In this document: positions 38,436 to 47,286 of the stretch, piece after piece
How positions within the stretch are numbered: position 1 is the stretch's first letter
Layout: every line of letters starts with the position of its first letter
NCBI RefSeq assembly: GCF_016765675.1
Contig: NZ_JAESWB010000115.1
Location: 1-64,000 of the forward strand
Direction: 5' to 3'
From: Neobacillus paridis
GTDB taxonomy: Bacteria; Bacillota; Bacilli; Bacillales; Cytobacillaceae
DNA length: 64,000 nucleotides
The notes under the pieces: model-generated
The model's input: only the letters and a program-made list of their open reading frames with translations
What the model was told of the DNA's origin: nothing
Databases searched by the model: none
Translations under genes and position numbers: made by a program

Positions 38436-39638
38436 ATGCCAACAAGACGCCACTTGTTTACATCCGAATCAGTAACTGAAGGTCATCCTGATAAGATCTG
38501 TGACCAAATTTCTGATTCAATTTTAGATGCAATTTTAGCCCAAGACCCTAATGCCCGTGTTGCTGCTGAAACATCGGTAACCACTGGTCTAGTGCTTGTA
38601 GCCGGGGAAATTACCACATCTACATATGTAGATATTCCCAAGATTGTTCGGGAAACGATTAAGGAAATTGGCTATAATCGTGCCAAATATGGCTTTGATG
38701 CGGAAACATGTGCAGTGTTAACCTCCATCGACGAGCAGTCGCCCGATATTGCCATGGGTGTCAACCAAGCACTTGAAGCCCGCGAAGGGAACATGACGGA
38801 TGAAGAAATCGAGGCAATTGGGGCAGGAGATCAGGGGTTAATGTTTGGTTTCGCCTGCAACGAAACGAAGGAACTGATGCCGCTGCCGATTTCGCTTGCG
38901 CATAAGCTTGCCCGCAGGTTAGCAGAAGTACGAAAAGAAGATATTCTTCCGTATCTGCGTCCTGATGGGAAAACACAGGTTACTGTTGAATATGACGAAA
39001 ACAATCAGCCGGTCCGGATTGATACAATTGTCGTGTCAACCCAGCACCATCCTGAGATTTCTTTGGAGCAAATTCAGCGCAACATAAAAGAATATGTCAT
39101 CAATCCGGTTGTTCCAAAAGAACTTATTGATGACAATACGAAATATTTCATTAACCCAACAGGACGTTTTGTGATTGGCGGTCCACAGGGAGATGCCGGC
39201 TTAACTGGTCGGAAAATTATTGTTGATACGTATGGAGGCTATGCCCGCCATGGCGGTGGTGCTTTCTCTGGGAAAGATCCGACCAAGGTAGACCGCTCTG
39301 CCGCCTACGCGGCCCGCTATGTAGCAAAAAATATTGTGGCCGCTGGCCTTGCCGATAAATGTGAAGTTCAGCTGGCCTACGCAATCGGGGTTGCCAGACC
39401 AGTTTCAATTTCAATTGATACGTTTGGAACCGGAAAAGTAAGTGAGGACGTCTTAGTTAATCTAGTCAGTCAAAACTTTGATCTTCGTCCGGCAGGCATT
39501 ATTAAAATGCTGGATTTACGCCGTCCGATTTATAAGAAAACAGCCGCTTATGGACATTTTGGCCGTACAGATATTGACCTCCCTTGGGAGCGGACAGATA
39601 AAGCGGAAACACTGCGCCAACAGGCAGAAAATCGTTGA
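38436..39638 (+). CDS. metK: S-adenosylmethionine synthetase
   Basis: 400 residues from ATG 38436, right after AGGAGGAATTCAG; the frame is open to 38376 but that start lacks a site. Motifs: [36 protein letters not shown], the [21 protein letters not shown] loop and [16 protein letters not shown]. It makes SAM from methionine and ATP, the ligand that feeds back on its own riboswitch. Confidence 0.96.
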   Translation: MPTRRHLFTSESVTEGHPDKICDQISDSILDAILAQDPNARVAAETSVTTGLVLVAGEITTSTYVDIPKIVRETIKEIGYNRAKYGFDAETCAVLTSIDEQSPDIAMGVNQALEAREGNMTDEEIEAIGAGDQGLMFGFACNETKELMPLPISLAHKLARRLAEVRKEDILPYLRPDGKTQVTVEYDENNQPVRIDTIVVSTQHHPEISLEQIQRNIKEYVINPVVPKELIDDNTKYFINPTGRFVIGGPQGDAGLTGRKIIVDTYGGYARHGGGAFSGKDPTKVDRSAAYAARYVAKNIVAAGLADKCEVQLAYAIGVARPVSISIDTFGTGKVSEDVLVNLVSQNFDLRPAGIIKMLDLRRPIYKKTAAYGHFGRTDIDLPWERTDKAETLRQQAENR

Positions 39639-39645
39639 TCCTCAG

Positions 39646-39680
39646 TGGGAGTTGCAAATAAACTGTAACTCCCATTTTTT
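39646..39680 (+). terminator. Terminator after metK
   Basis: TGGGAGTT and AACTCCCA pair around a 13-base loop, followed by TTTTTT. Confidence 0.83.
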
Positions 39681-39746
39681 ATTTTTCGTCTAATTCTTTG
39701 TTTAGCGGTTTAAACCAATGTTTATCCAGCAGCAGCGAACTGAAAA

Positions 39747-39935
39747 ATGGTAAGGCCATAAATTTCCTTATACTCACAGTGCCATTTTGCGAAAAAAAGT
39801 GGTAGTATTAGATAGTATGTTTGCTTGAAGGAAGGGGCGGAGCGCCTCATGATTGGATCGGATTTTCCCGTTATGGCAGAATAAAACTCTTGCTCTGACG
39901 TTGGGTAAATATGTTCTGATCCACCGTCTTTTTTG
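39747..39935 (+). promoter_or_regulatory. Structured leader upstream of asnB
   Basis: Two possible hairpins: AAAATGG/CCATTTT with an inner TAAGG/CCTTA near 39747-39791, and TGGATCGGA (39854-39862) with TTCTGATCCA (39914-39923), the second followed by TTTTTT. The second looks like a terminator inside the leader, 40 bp before asnB. No T-box motif is present. Whether it senses anything is unknown. Confidence 0.45.
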
Positions 39936-39965
39936 ATATTTTGAATGGAGTAGGTGAGGTACATA

Positions 39966-41867
39966 ATGTGCGGATTTATCGGTTGTATACATGATAAAGC
40001 ACAAAATTATACGGACGAACAAAGACAACAATTTAAAAATATGAATGATATCATTACCCATCGCGGCCCTGATGATGATGGCTTTTATTTTGATGACCAT
40101 ATTCAGTTTGGCTTCCGCCGCTTGAGTATTATTGATCTTGAGGCAGGTCATCAGCCGCTTACGTATGAGAATGAACGCTATTGGATTATTTTTAACGGTG
40201 AAATCTATAACTATGTAGAGTTGCGCGAAGAATTGTTAAAAGCCGGCTTAACGTTTGCGACAAGCTCTGATACCGAAGTAATCATTGCCCTTTACAGCCA
40301 TTTAGGGGAAAAAGCAGTCGAAAAACTAAGAGGAATGTTTGCCTTTGTTATTTGGGATAAACAGGAGCAAATCCTCTACGGCGCCCGCGATCCGTTTGGA
40401 ATTAAACCATTCTTTTATTTGCAGGATGGGGAGAGAACGTTCTTTGCCTCCGAGAAAAAAAGTATTTTGCTGGCGCTGGAAAATGATGTCTTAGATTATG
40501 ATTCCTTGCAGCACTATTTAACTTATCAGTTTGTACCGGAACCATATACACTTTCTGCAGGCATTAAGAAGCTTGAACCAGGCCATTATTTCACGAAAAA
40601 AGTCGGTTCTCAAATGGAAATTAAACGCTATTGGAAGGCGCATTTTGCCCCAATTCAAAAATCAGAAGCCGATTTTATTAAAGAAATAAGAGATGTGTTA
40701 TTTGATTCGGTAAAAATGCATATGCGCAGCGATGTACCAGTCGGTTCGTTCCTTTCCGGCGGGATTGATTCATCGATCATTGCCTCCATTGCTAAGGAAT
40801 TCCATCCAGCGATTAAGACCTTCTCGGTTGGCTTTGAACGTAATGGCTTCAGTGAAATTGATGTGGCCAAAGAAACAGCAGAAAAACTTGGCGTAGAAAA
40901 TATCAGTTATGTTATCACACCTGAAGAATACATGAAAGAAGTGCCGAAAATCATCTGGCATATGGATGATCCGCTGGCGGATCCTGCCTGCGTGCCGCTT
41001 TACTTTGTTGCTCGTGAAGCAAGAAAGCATGTTACCGTTGTCCTATCCGGTGAAGGCGCCGATGAGTTGTTTGGCGGTTATAATATTTACCGCGAACCAC
41101 AAGACTTAGAGATTTTTAACAAAATCCCTCGTGTATTTCATCGCTTTTTGCGGCTGATTTCGAGGATGATGCCGGAGGGGATGAAGGGAAAAAGCTTTAT
41201 CGAACGCGGAGTAACCCCAATGGAAGAGCGTTATATCGGCAATGCCAAAATGTTTAGCGAAGAAGAAAAACGTGAATTGTTAAATGTGTATCGTGAAGGA
41301 CTAAAGTTTACCGATATCACCAAGCCGCTTTACCAGGAATCAAGCGGCTATGACCCTGTTGACCGAATGCAATATATTGATATTCATACATGGATGCGCG
41401 GCGATATTTTACTAAAGGCAGATAAAATGACGATGGCGCATTCATTAGAGCTTCGCGTACCATTCCTTGATAAAGCCGTGTTTGAAGTGGCTTCAAAAAT
41501 TCCGACGAGCCTAAAAACGGCAAACGGAACAACGAAGTATGTGTTACGGAAAGCAGCCGAAGGAATTGTTCCGGATCATGTGTTAAATCGAAAAAAACTC
41601 GGTTTTCCGGTACCAATTCGCCACTGGCTCAAGGCTGAGATGAACGAGTGGGCGAAAACCATCATTCGCGAAAGCGCGACTGATCATTTAATCAATAAAT
41701 CATACCTGTTAAAGCTGCTTGATGACCATTGCCTCGGGAAAGCCGATAACAGCCGGAAAATTTGGACTGTTCTCATGTTTATGGTGTGGCATCAAGTATA
41801 TGTTGAGAAGGTATATTCTTTCCAAAATGACTATAAGACAGAAAAAGTGCATGCGAGTCATTCATAA
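39966..41867 (+). CDS. asnB: Asparagine synthase (glutamine-hydrolysing)
   Basis: 633 residues. The start at ATG 39966 is fixed by the need for Cys2 as N-terminal nucleophile (MCGFIGCIHD) and by GAGG upstream. Glutaminase domain residues 2-210 (ITHRGPDDDG, FNGEIYNY), synthetase domain with the PP-loop SGGIDSSI near residue 264 and EGADELFGGYN. It amidates aspartate with glutamine nitrogen; in B. subtilis AsnB also relates to cell-wall amidation. Confidence 0.94.
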   Translation: MCGFIGCIHDKAQNYTDEQRQQFKNMNDIITHRGPDDDGFYFDDHIQFGFRRLSIIDLEAGHQPLTYENERYWIIFNGEIYNYVELREELLKAGLTFATSSDTEVIIALYSHLGEKAVEKLRGMFAFVIWDKQEQILYGARDPFGIKPFFYLQDGERTFFASEKKSILLALENDVLDYDSLQHYLTYQFVPEPYTLSAGIKKLEPGHYFTKKVGSQMEIKRYWKAHFAPIQKSEADFIKEIRDVLFDSVKMHMRSDVPVGSFLSGGIDSSIIASIAKEFHPAIKTFSVGFERNGFSEIDVAKETAEKLGVENISYVITPEEYMKEVPKIIWHMDDPLADPACVPLYFVAREARKHVTVVLSGEGADELFGGYNIYREPQDLEIFNKIPRVFHRFLRLISRMMPEGMKGKSFIERGVTPMEERYIGNAKMFSEEEKRELLNVYREGLKFTDITKPLYQESSGYDPVDRMQYIDIHTWMRGDILLKADKMTMAHSLELRVPFLDKAVFEVASKIPTSLKTANGTTKYVLRKAAEGIVPDHVLNRKKLGFPVPIRHWLKAEMNEWAKTIIRESATDHLINKSYLLKLLDDHCLGKADNSRKIWTVLMFMVWHQVYVEKVYSFQNDYKTEKVHASHS

Positions 41868-41897
41868 AAAATAAGCACCTTGAGTGCTTATTTTTTT
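41866..41897. terminator. Bidirectional terminator between asnB and ytoA
   Basis: AAAAAATAAGCAC pairs with GTGCTTATTTTTT around a short loop; it overlaps the asnB stop codon and the last codons of ytoA. Confidence 0.85.
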
Positions 41898-42403
41898 TGC
41901 AAAGACTTATAGTATTGAGCTTTTTCAGCATATTCTGTATAAATACGTTTTATTTCTTTTCTGTCTTCATCCGTTAATTCTCTAATAACTTTTGCCGGTC
42001 TGCCAAATGCTAATGTATTAGGGGGGATTTTCTTTCCCTGCGGGACAAGACTGCCAGCACCGATAAAGGCACCTTCACCAATTTCGGCCTGGTCAAGGAT
42101 AATCGAGCCCATCCCAATCAGGGCCCTCTTTCTGATAATACAGCTATGTAAAATTACTTGGTGTCCAATTGTTACCTCATCTTCTAAAATGAGCGGGTTG
42201 TTTGGGCTTTGATGCAAGACGGAATTGTCCTGGATGTTGACTTTGTTGCCAATTCTAGTAGGCGCTACATCACCTCTAATCGAAGTATTGAACCAAACGC
42301 TCGATTGTTCGCCAATTTCAACATCTCCGGTAATGGTTACAAAATCAGCGATAAATGCGGAGTCAGCAATCTTTGGGTACCTATCTTTGAATGGGTAAAT
42401 CAT
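41888..42403 (-). CDS. ytoA: Gamma-class carbonic anhydrase-like hexapeptide protein YtoA
   Basis: 171 residues of left-handed beta-helix repeats (IADFVTITGDVEIGEQSSVWFNTSIRGD). Potential zinc His residues occur in NSVLHQSPN and TIGHQVILHSC, as in the gamma carbonic anhydrase family, so activity is plausible but unproven. Converges with asnB. Confidence 0.85.
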   Translation of the reverse strand: MIYPFKDRYPKIADSAFIADFVTITGDVEIGEQSSVWFNTSIRGDVAPTRIGNKVNIQDNSVLHQSPNNPLILEDEVTIGHQVILHSCIIRKRALIGMGSIILDQAEIGEGAFIGAGSLVPQGKKIPPNTLAFGRPAKVIRELTDEDRKEIKRIYTEYAEKAQYYKSLQKK

Positions 42404-42570
42404 TCTGGTCGCTCCTTTTGTAATGATGACTCTATTTTAGCGAATTTAATAAATGGAATACAAAAAATAAATCTCGGCGTCAATTTTTTGAAACAGTTTC
42501 AGGACAACGTTACACTAGTCTTTATGGTAAAATATATGAATGATAATGAATTTTTGTAGGAGGAAAAAGT

Positions 42571-43374
42571 ATGTGGAAGTGGGAAGCAGAAGGGGAAGCG
42601 AAAGCAGTCATTGTAATTGTCCATGGTGCGATGGAGCATCATAAGCGATATGGCTGGCTGATTGAAATGTGGCGTTCATCCGGCTTCCATGTCATCATGT
42701 CAGACCTGCCGGGGCAAGGCATCACCACAAGAGCGAACCGCGGCCATATTGATTCCTTTGATGAATACATATTTGAGGTCAAAGATTGGGTTCAAGCCGC
42801 TTATCGCTATGATCTGCCAGTGTTTTTAATGGGGCATAGTATGGGGGGCTTAATTTCAATCCGCCTACTCCAGGAGGAAAGGTTAAATATCGCCGGAGTT
42901 ATCCTTTCTTCTCCTTGCCTAGGGCTGGTTCAGAAACAACCTAAATTTCTAGAACTTATTTCTCTTCTGTTAAATATTGTATTTCCATCCTTTAAGGTGA
43001 ATTCAGGATTGACGGTCCAAATGGCCACAAGGAATGAGGATGTCTGGGAAGCCGATTCAAATGATTCGCTGTTCGTGACCAAGGTTTCAGTCAGGTGGTA
43101 TCGCGAGCTGGTTTATGCGATGAAGCAGGCCTTTCTCGATCTTGAAAAAATCCAGGATACCCCAATGCTTCTCATGCAGGGAGGCGAAGATAAAATAGTT
43201 AACAAGGCCAATGTCAAGGACTGGTTCAATCACGCCCCATTATCGGAAAAAAGATTTAAAGAGTGGCCGCAATGCTACCATGAAATCTTTAACGAGCCGG
43301 AGCGAGAAGAAATTTTTGAATATGCCAAGGATTTTGTTTTGAGTCAATTAAAAGCTATTGGCTATATTGTATAG
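42571..43374 (+). CDS. ytpA: Alpha/beta hydrolase YtpA (phospholipase/monoacylglycerol lipase type)
   Basis: 267 residues. VHGAMEHHKRYGWLIEMWRSSGFHVIMSDLPGQG and the nucleophile elbow MGHSMGGLISI (Ser90) are the lipase family marks. In B. subtilis YtpA is linked to the lysophospholipid antibiotic bacilysocin. RBS AGGAGGAAAAAGT, ATG 42571. Pairs with ytpB 17 bp downstream. Confidence 0.87.
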   Translation: MWKWEAEGEAKAVIVIVHGAMEHHKRYGWLIEMWRSSGFHVIMSDLPGQGITTRANRGHIDSFDEYIFEVKDWVQAAYRYDLPVFLMGHSMGGLISIRLLQEERLNIAGVILSSPCLGLVQKQPKFLELISLLLNIVFPSFKVNSGLTVQMATRNEDVWEADSNDSLFVTKVSVRWYRELVYAMKQAFLDLEKIQDTPMLLMQGGEDKIVNKANVKDWFNHAPLSEKRFKEWPQCYHEIFNEPEREEIFEYAKDFVLSQLKAIGYIV

Positions 43375-43391
43375 AAAGGTTGTTGTTTTCC

Positions 43392-44492
43392 ATGAAGCCA
43401 TTCACTCTTATGTCCAGGGTATACCGCAAAATCCTGCCTGCCGTTCATCGAGAATTGGCTTATTGGAAAAGTCGTGCTGCAAAGATTCCCAATCCGGAGT
43501 TAAGAAGGCAGGCACTCGCCAGTATTGAGACTAAAACCTTCCATTGCGAAGGTGGAGGTATTCTCGCTTTGACAGCCAATCAGCAGTATAAACAGGCTGT
43601 AAAATTTATTGTGGCTTATCAAACCATCAGCGATTATTTGGATAATCTCTGTGACCGGAGTACTTCGCTGGATCCCAATGACTTCGCGGCCCTTCATGAA
43701 TCGATGCTGGATGCGCTTGTGCTCAAAGCTGACAGGAAAAATTATTACCGGCTCCGTGAAGATCAGGACGATGCTGATTATTTATATGACTTATCGGAAA
43801 CATGCCGTTCCGTATTAAGGGAATTAAGCACGTATGGGCTGATTAAAGATTATCTTCAAGAACTGTGCCGCTATTATTGTGACTTACAGATTCACAAGCA
43901 CGTGAAAAAAGAGGAACGCGTGCCGCGCCTTGAAAAGTGGTTCGAGCGGAATCGAAATCATGTCCCGGACATGGAGTGGTACGAATTTTCGGCCTGCTCA
44001 GGTTCAACATTAGGAATCTTTTGCTTAATCTCTTATGCGATGCGGGAAGATTTTAAAGCAAGTGACGCGGAGAATATCCGCAATGGCTATTTCCCTTATA
44101 TTCAAGGCTTACATATCCTGCTAGATTATTTTATTGATCAGGAAGAGGATAAAGCGGAAGGGGACTTGAACTTTTGCTTTTATTATGAAGATCAGGAAAC
44201 GCTGTTTAACCGCTTAAAATATTTTGTGGCCGAAGCAGACAAGCACACCGAACAGCTGCCGCATAAGAAATTCCATCAGCTGATTAACCGCGGCTTATTG
44301 GGGATTTATTTATCGGATTCCAAAGTCCGTAAGCAGGCGGAAGTCCGCAGGCTGGCGAGGGGAATTATCAAAACCGGCGGCTGGGCCAGCTATTTCTTTT
44401 ATTTTAATGGACTAGCCTACCGCTCACTGCAAAAATCTGCACCAGCGTTTCTAACCAAGCTGGCTTCCAAGCCTCTACATCAACAAGAGTAA
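43392..44492 (+). CDS. ytpB: Tetraprenyl-beta-curcumene synthase YtpB (DUF2600)
   Basis: 366 residues. The Asp-rich motif SDYLDNLCD at residues 80-88 marks this unusual terpene synthase family, which in B. subtilis cyclises tetraprenyl diphosphate to tetraprenyl-beta-curcumene, a step to sesquarterpenes. ATG 43392 is chosen; the frame opens at TTG 43380. AAAGG lies 12 bases upstream, rather far. Same order as B. subtilis ytpA-ytpB. Confidence 0.87.
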   Translation: MKPFTLMSRVYRKILPAVHRELAYWKSRAAKIPNPELRRQALASIETKTFHCEGGGILALTANQQYKQAVKFIVAYQTISDYLDNLCDRSTSLDPNDFAALHESMLDALVLKADRKNYYRLREDQDDADYLYDLSETCRSVLRELSTYGLIKDYLQELCRYYCDLQIHKHVKKEERVPRLEKWFERNRNHVPDMEWYEFSACSGSTLGIFCLISYAMREDFKASDAENIRNGYFPYIQGLHILLDYFIDQEEDKAEGDLNFCFYYEDQETLFNRLKYFVAEADKHTEQLPHKKFHQLINRGLLGIYLSDSKVRKQAEVRRLARGIIKTGGWASYFFYFNGLAYRSLQKSAPAFLTKLASKPLHQQE

Positions 44493-44553
44493 CACATTTT
44501 ACGGTGAAATCGATATTGGCAATGGATATCAACGAGTTATCGCGGGTATCTGC

Positions 44554-44609
44554 ATAAGTTCAAAGAATACCGACATTTTGTATAAGTTCAAAAAATACCT
44601 ACATTTCCA
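44554..44609. repeat. Two-copy 28-bp direct repeat between ytpB and ytqB
   Basis: ATAAGTTCAAAGAATACC begins at 44554 and ATAAGTTCAAAAAATACC at 44582, so the period is 28 bp; each copy ends in ACATTT. A weaker third match may lie just upstream (ACGAGTT at about 44532). No gene is seen in 44493-44634. Confidence 0.65.
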
Positions 44610-44613
44610 AAAA

Positions 44614-44641
44614 AACCAGGCGCAGATGGCCTGGTTAAATT
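44614..44641 (-). terminator. Terminator of ytqA-ytqB
   Basis: On the minus strand AACCAGGC pairs with GCCTGGTT and is followed by a T run. Confidence 0.8.
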
Positions 44642-45210
44642 TTTTCAATCGCGACAATAAATGGCGGGTTATGCTGCTGGTTAATAAATTGGTATTGCAG
44701 GACATGGGCCGTCTTTTGATCCAGTCCGCGGCAATAGGCTAAAAGTGCATCCCGTTCGGCGGCACCGCCTTCATGCCCGTGATAAATAACCAGAACAATG
44801 ATCCCTGCCGGAGCCATGATTTCAAGCAGCTGGTCAATTGCCGTAATTGTTGTTTCCGGGCGGGTGACAATCGTTTTGTCGCCGCCTGGCAGGTAGCCAA
44901 GGTTAAAAATCGCCCCAGATATGTTTCCGTGATGTACAGCTGGGATTTTTTCGGCAAGATGCTCATGTCCATCATGAAAAAGTACTGCCCGGTCAAGCAA
45001 ACCGTGTTGCCGCAAACGTTCCCTAGAAGCATCTATGGCTTGCTGCTGTACATCGAAGCCGTACACTTTTCCGGCCTCACCGACAAGTTCTGCTAGGAAA
45101 ACGGTGTCGTGGCCATTGCCTAATGTGGCATCGACCACGACATCCCCGGCAGTAACGGCTTTTTGTAATAAAATTTTGGCAAAGGGAAGAATCCGATCCA
45201 ATTTCATCAT
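44635..45210 (-). CDS. ytqB: Class I SAM-dependent methyltransferase YtqB
   Basis: 191 residues. SAM-binding motif VVDATLGNGHDTVFLAELVG near residue 25, then VYGFDVQQQAI, and NLGYLPGGDKTIVTRPETT as the catalytic-region loop. B. subtilis YtqB belongs to the rRNA-methylase-like family. Start ATG at 45210 overlaps the ytqA stop (TAATG); ATG 45207 is an alternative. Confidence 0.87.
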   Translation of the reverse strand: MMKLDRILPFAKILLQKAVTAGDVVVDATLGNGHDTVFLAELVGEAGKVYGFDVQQQAIDASRERLRQHGLLDRAVLFHDGHEHLAEKIPAVHHGNISGAIFNLGYLPGGDKTIVTRPETTITAIDQLLEIMAPAGIIVLVIYHGHEGGAAERDALLAYCRGLDQKTAHVLQYQFINQQHNPPFIVAIEKI

Positions 45211-46169
45211 TAACGATTTACACTTCCTTGGTAATACTTACCTTGCCAGCTGTCGCGGCGTTTCAGCTCATCATCAATGGCATTTAGCACTTCCCACTTG
45301 TTGACGCTCCACATTGGTCCGACCATCAGATCAATCGGGCCGTCGCCGGTGATGCGGTGAACAATCATTTCCGGCGGTAAAATTTCTAATTGGTCGCATA
45401 CTAAGTTTACATAGTCCTGTTGCGACAGAAATTCAAGCATGCCTTTTTCATATTGTTTCACCATCGGCGTTCCTTTAAGCAAATGGAGTAGGTGAATTTT
45501 AATTCCTTGAACATCCAATTTCGCGACTTCACGTGCCGTTTCCATCATCATTTCGTCATTTTCAAGCGGCAGACCGTTAATAATATGAGTACAAATCCGA
45601 ATCCCGTGCTTTCTCAGCTTGTTTACTCCATCGATATAACATTGAAAATCATGGGCTCGGTTGATTAGGTTTGCGGTCTGTTCATGAACAGTTTGCAGTC
45701 CGAGTTCCACCCATAAATATGTTCTTTCGTTGAGTTCTGCCAAATACTCAACCACATCATCAGGCAGGCAGTCAGGCCGGGTTGCAATCGAAAGGCCGAC
45801 AACACCATCCAGGCCAAGGACGGTTTCATATTTTTCGCGAAGCACTCGGACAGGGGCATGGGTATTAGTGAAAGCCTGAAAATAGGCCATATATTTCCCA
45901 TCTTTCCATTTTGAATGCATTTTCGCTTTGATGTCATTAAATTGTGTCGCTAAGCTTTCAGCCCGATTTCCGGCAAAGTCACCGGAACCGGCAGCACTGC
46001 AAAAGGTACAGCCGCCATAGGCAACAGTACCGTCACGATTTGGACAGTCAAAGCCGCCGTCAAGCGCCACCTTAAACACTTTATGGCCAAATTGCTTTCG
46101 TAAATGATAATTCCACGTATGGTAACGTTTATCGTCTGAGGCATATGGAAAAGGTTTTGTCTGAAGCAT
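45210..46169 (-). CDS. ytqA: Radical SAM protein YtqA (TIGR01212 family)
   Basis: 319 residues. The cluster cysteines are unusually spaced: Cys42, Cys54 and Cys57 (DCPNRDGTVAYGGCTFC), a hallmark of this radical SAM group. ELGLQTVHEQTANLINRAHD and HIINGLPLENDEMM are conserved. The reaction is unknown; co-transcription with the methyltransferase ytqB suggests a common RNA-modification role, which is inference. Confidence 0.88.
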   Translation of the reverse strand: MLQTKPFPYASDDKRYHTWNYHLRKQFGHKVFKVALDGGFDCPNRDGTVAYGGCTFCSAAGSGDFAGNRAESLATQFNDIKAKMHSKWKDGKYMAYFQAFTNTHAPVRVLREKYETVLGLDGVVGLSIATRPDCLPDDVVEYLAELNERTYLWVELGLQTVHEQTANLINRAHDFQCYIDGVNKLRKHGIRICTHIINGLPLENDEMMMETAREVAKLDVQGIKIHLLHLLKGTPMVKQYEKGMLEFLSQQDYVNLVCDQLEILPPEMIVHRITGDGPIDLMVGPMWSVNKWEVLNAIDDELKRRDSWQGKYYQGSVNR

Positions 46170-46364
46170 TCAGCAAACCTCCTTTTTAAAAATTAAGCAT
46201 AGGAATAATTTTATCATGAACTACGAAGCATATCCAAATGTAATGGTTTCAAGATGATTCCCAGTAATTATCAATCTGTTTATGTAATAGGAAAAGGAAT
46301 TGGGAACAAAATAAGAATTGAAGCAGTATGCTTCAAGGCGTGTTGACTTAAAGGGGGTTCTTTA

Positions 46365-46646
46365 ATGGCTACGCGTGTTTCGATGTCGAACTTAACTCAG
46401 CAGGTGGAGGACACGATTCGCTTTGCTGAAGAGCAATATAAACAAAGCAGTCTGCAGGAACAATATAATGACGATAATTATTATCAAGCATTGCAGCGGC
46501 TGGAGCAGACATACCAGGATATTGCAACAATGGCGCATAGTGCCAATGGACCGCAGAGAGAACAACTTCACCGGATGCGGCTGCAAATTCAGCAGATGCA
46601 AAACAGTATGATTTTAAAGGGGACAAGAGGAGGAGAACAGTTTTGA
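46365..46646 (+). CDS. ytzC: Small conserved protein YtzC (DUF2524)
   Basis: 93 residues, helical and glutamine-rich with likely coiled-coil character (VEDTIRFAEEQYKQSSLQEQ, QREQLHRMRLQIQQMQNSM). AAAGGGGG lies seven bases before the ATG. Found in the same place in B. subtilis. Function unknown. Its TGA overlaps the TTG start of the next small gene. Confidence 0.82.
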   Translation: MATRVSMSNLTQQVEDTIRFAEEQYKQSSLQEQYNDDNYYQALQRLEQTYQDIATMAHSANGPQREQLHRMRLQIQQMQNSMILKGTRGGEQF

Positions 46647-46807
46647 AAAAACGTTCTAAACAGCAAAACCCTGAACAAAAGACACGAAATGGCATCAATA
46701 ACCAAGACATTGAACTGGGCCAAGACCGGGATTTAATAAAACAGGCAAAGAAGAAATATGAAAATATCGGCAGCCAGCCGATAAAATCGAAGATTCATCA
46801 AGAATAA
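46643..46807 (+). CDS. Small basic hydrophilic protein (54 residues)
   Basis: A short frame starting with TTG at 46643, overlapping the ytzC stop (TTGA), with AGGAGGAG eight bases before it. The product is rich in Lys, Gln and Asn (KKRSKQQNPEQKTRNGINNQDIELGQDRDL) and ends KIHQE. The strong site, overlap and following terminator argue that it is real. Function unknown. Confidence 0.7.
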   Translation: MKKRSKQQNPEQKTRNGINNQDIELGQDRDLIKQAKKKYENIGSQPIKSKIHQE

Positions 46808-46821
46808 TCGTACGTAATCGC

Positions 46822-46853
46822 AAAATCTCTCAACAATGGTTGGGAGATTTTTT
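46822..46853 (+). terminator. Terminator after ytzC and the small gene
   Basis: AATCTCTCAAC pairs with GTTGGGAGATT around a four-base loop, followed by TTTTTT. Confidence 0.86.
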
Positions 46854-46929
46854 AAAATTTTATCGATTTCATTTGCATCCTGTTAGAAAATTTAATAAAA
46901 TAATATTTACATTATATTTCTTATAGTCA

Positions 46930-47168
46930 ACAACAGTGAATAGGAGCAGTAGTGGTGAAAAACCGTTACAAGAGAGTTGACGGCTGGTGAAAGTCAACCG
47001 GGGGACATCATGAACTCGCCTAGGAGTTGCAGATATGAAGGGACAGTAATGTCTGCCGTTTTCCGCGTTAAGGATAATGAAGCGAGTGCATCAGCACTAA
47101 TGTGGGTGGTACCGCGGGAAGATACATATAATCCTCTCGTCCCTGTGTGGGGATGAGGGGTTTTTTTA
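46930..47168 (+). ncRNA. T-box leader of leuS
   Basis: The T-box sequence AATGTGGGTGGTACCGCGG is at 47099-47117, followed by a terminator (CCTCTCGTCCC with GGGATGAGGGG and a T run, about 47132-47167). Upstream the stem I region contains AGTGGTGAAA and GAACTCGCC, where CTC would be a leucine specifier, in keeping with the downstream gene. Uncharged tRNA-Leu would stabilise the antiterminator and raise leuS expression. Confidence 0.92.
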
Positions 47169-47286
47169 TTTTATTTGGCGGCAGCGCCTGCCACTAAGGA
47201 GATCTCCTTAGAATCATCATCGCAGGAACTAGCTGTGCTTATTCCAAGGCGCGACAGCTTTTATTTATCAATAGGAGGAAATCATA

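Noticed and set aside
39700..39960. T-box leader for asnB
   Set aside because: No TGGNACCGCG sequence is present; only generic hairpins are seen, in contrast with the clear T-box before leuS.
44554..44609. 28-bp repeats as a CRISPR array
   Set aside because: The copies are directly adjacent with no unique spacer between them, and no cas gene is present.
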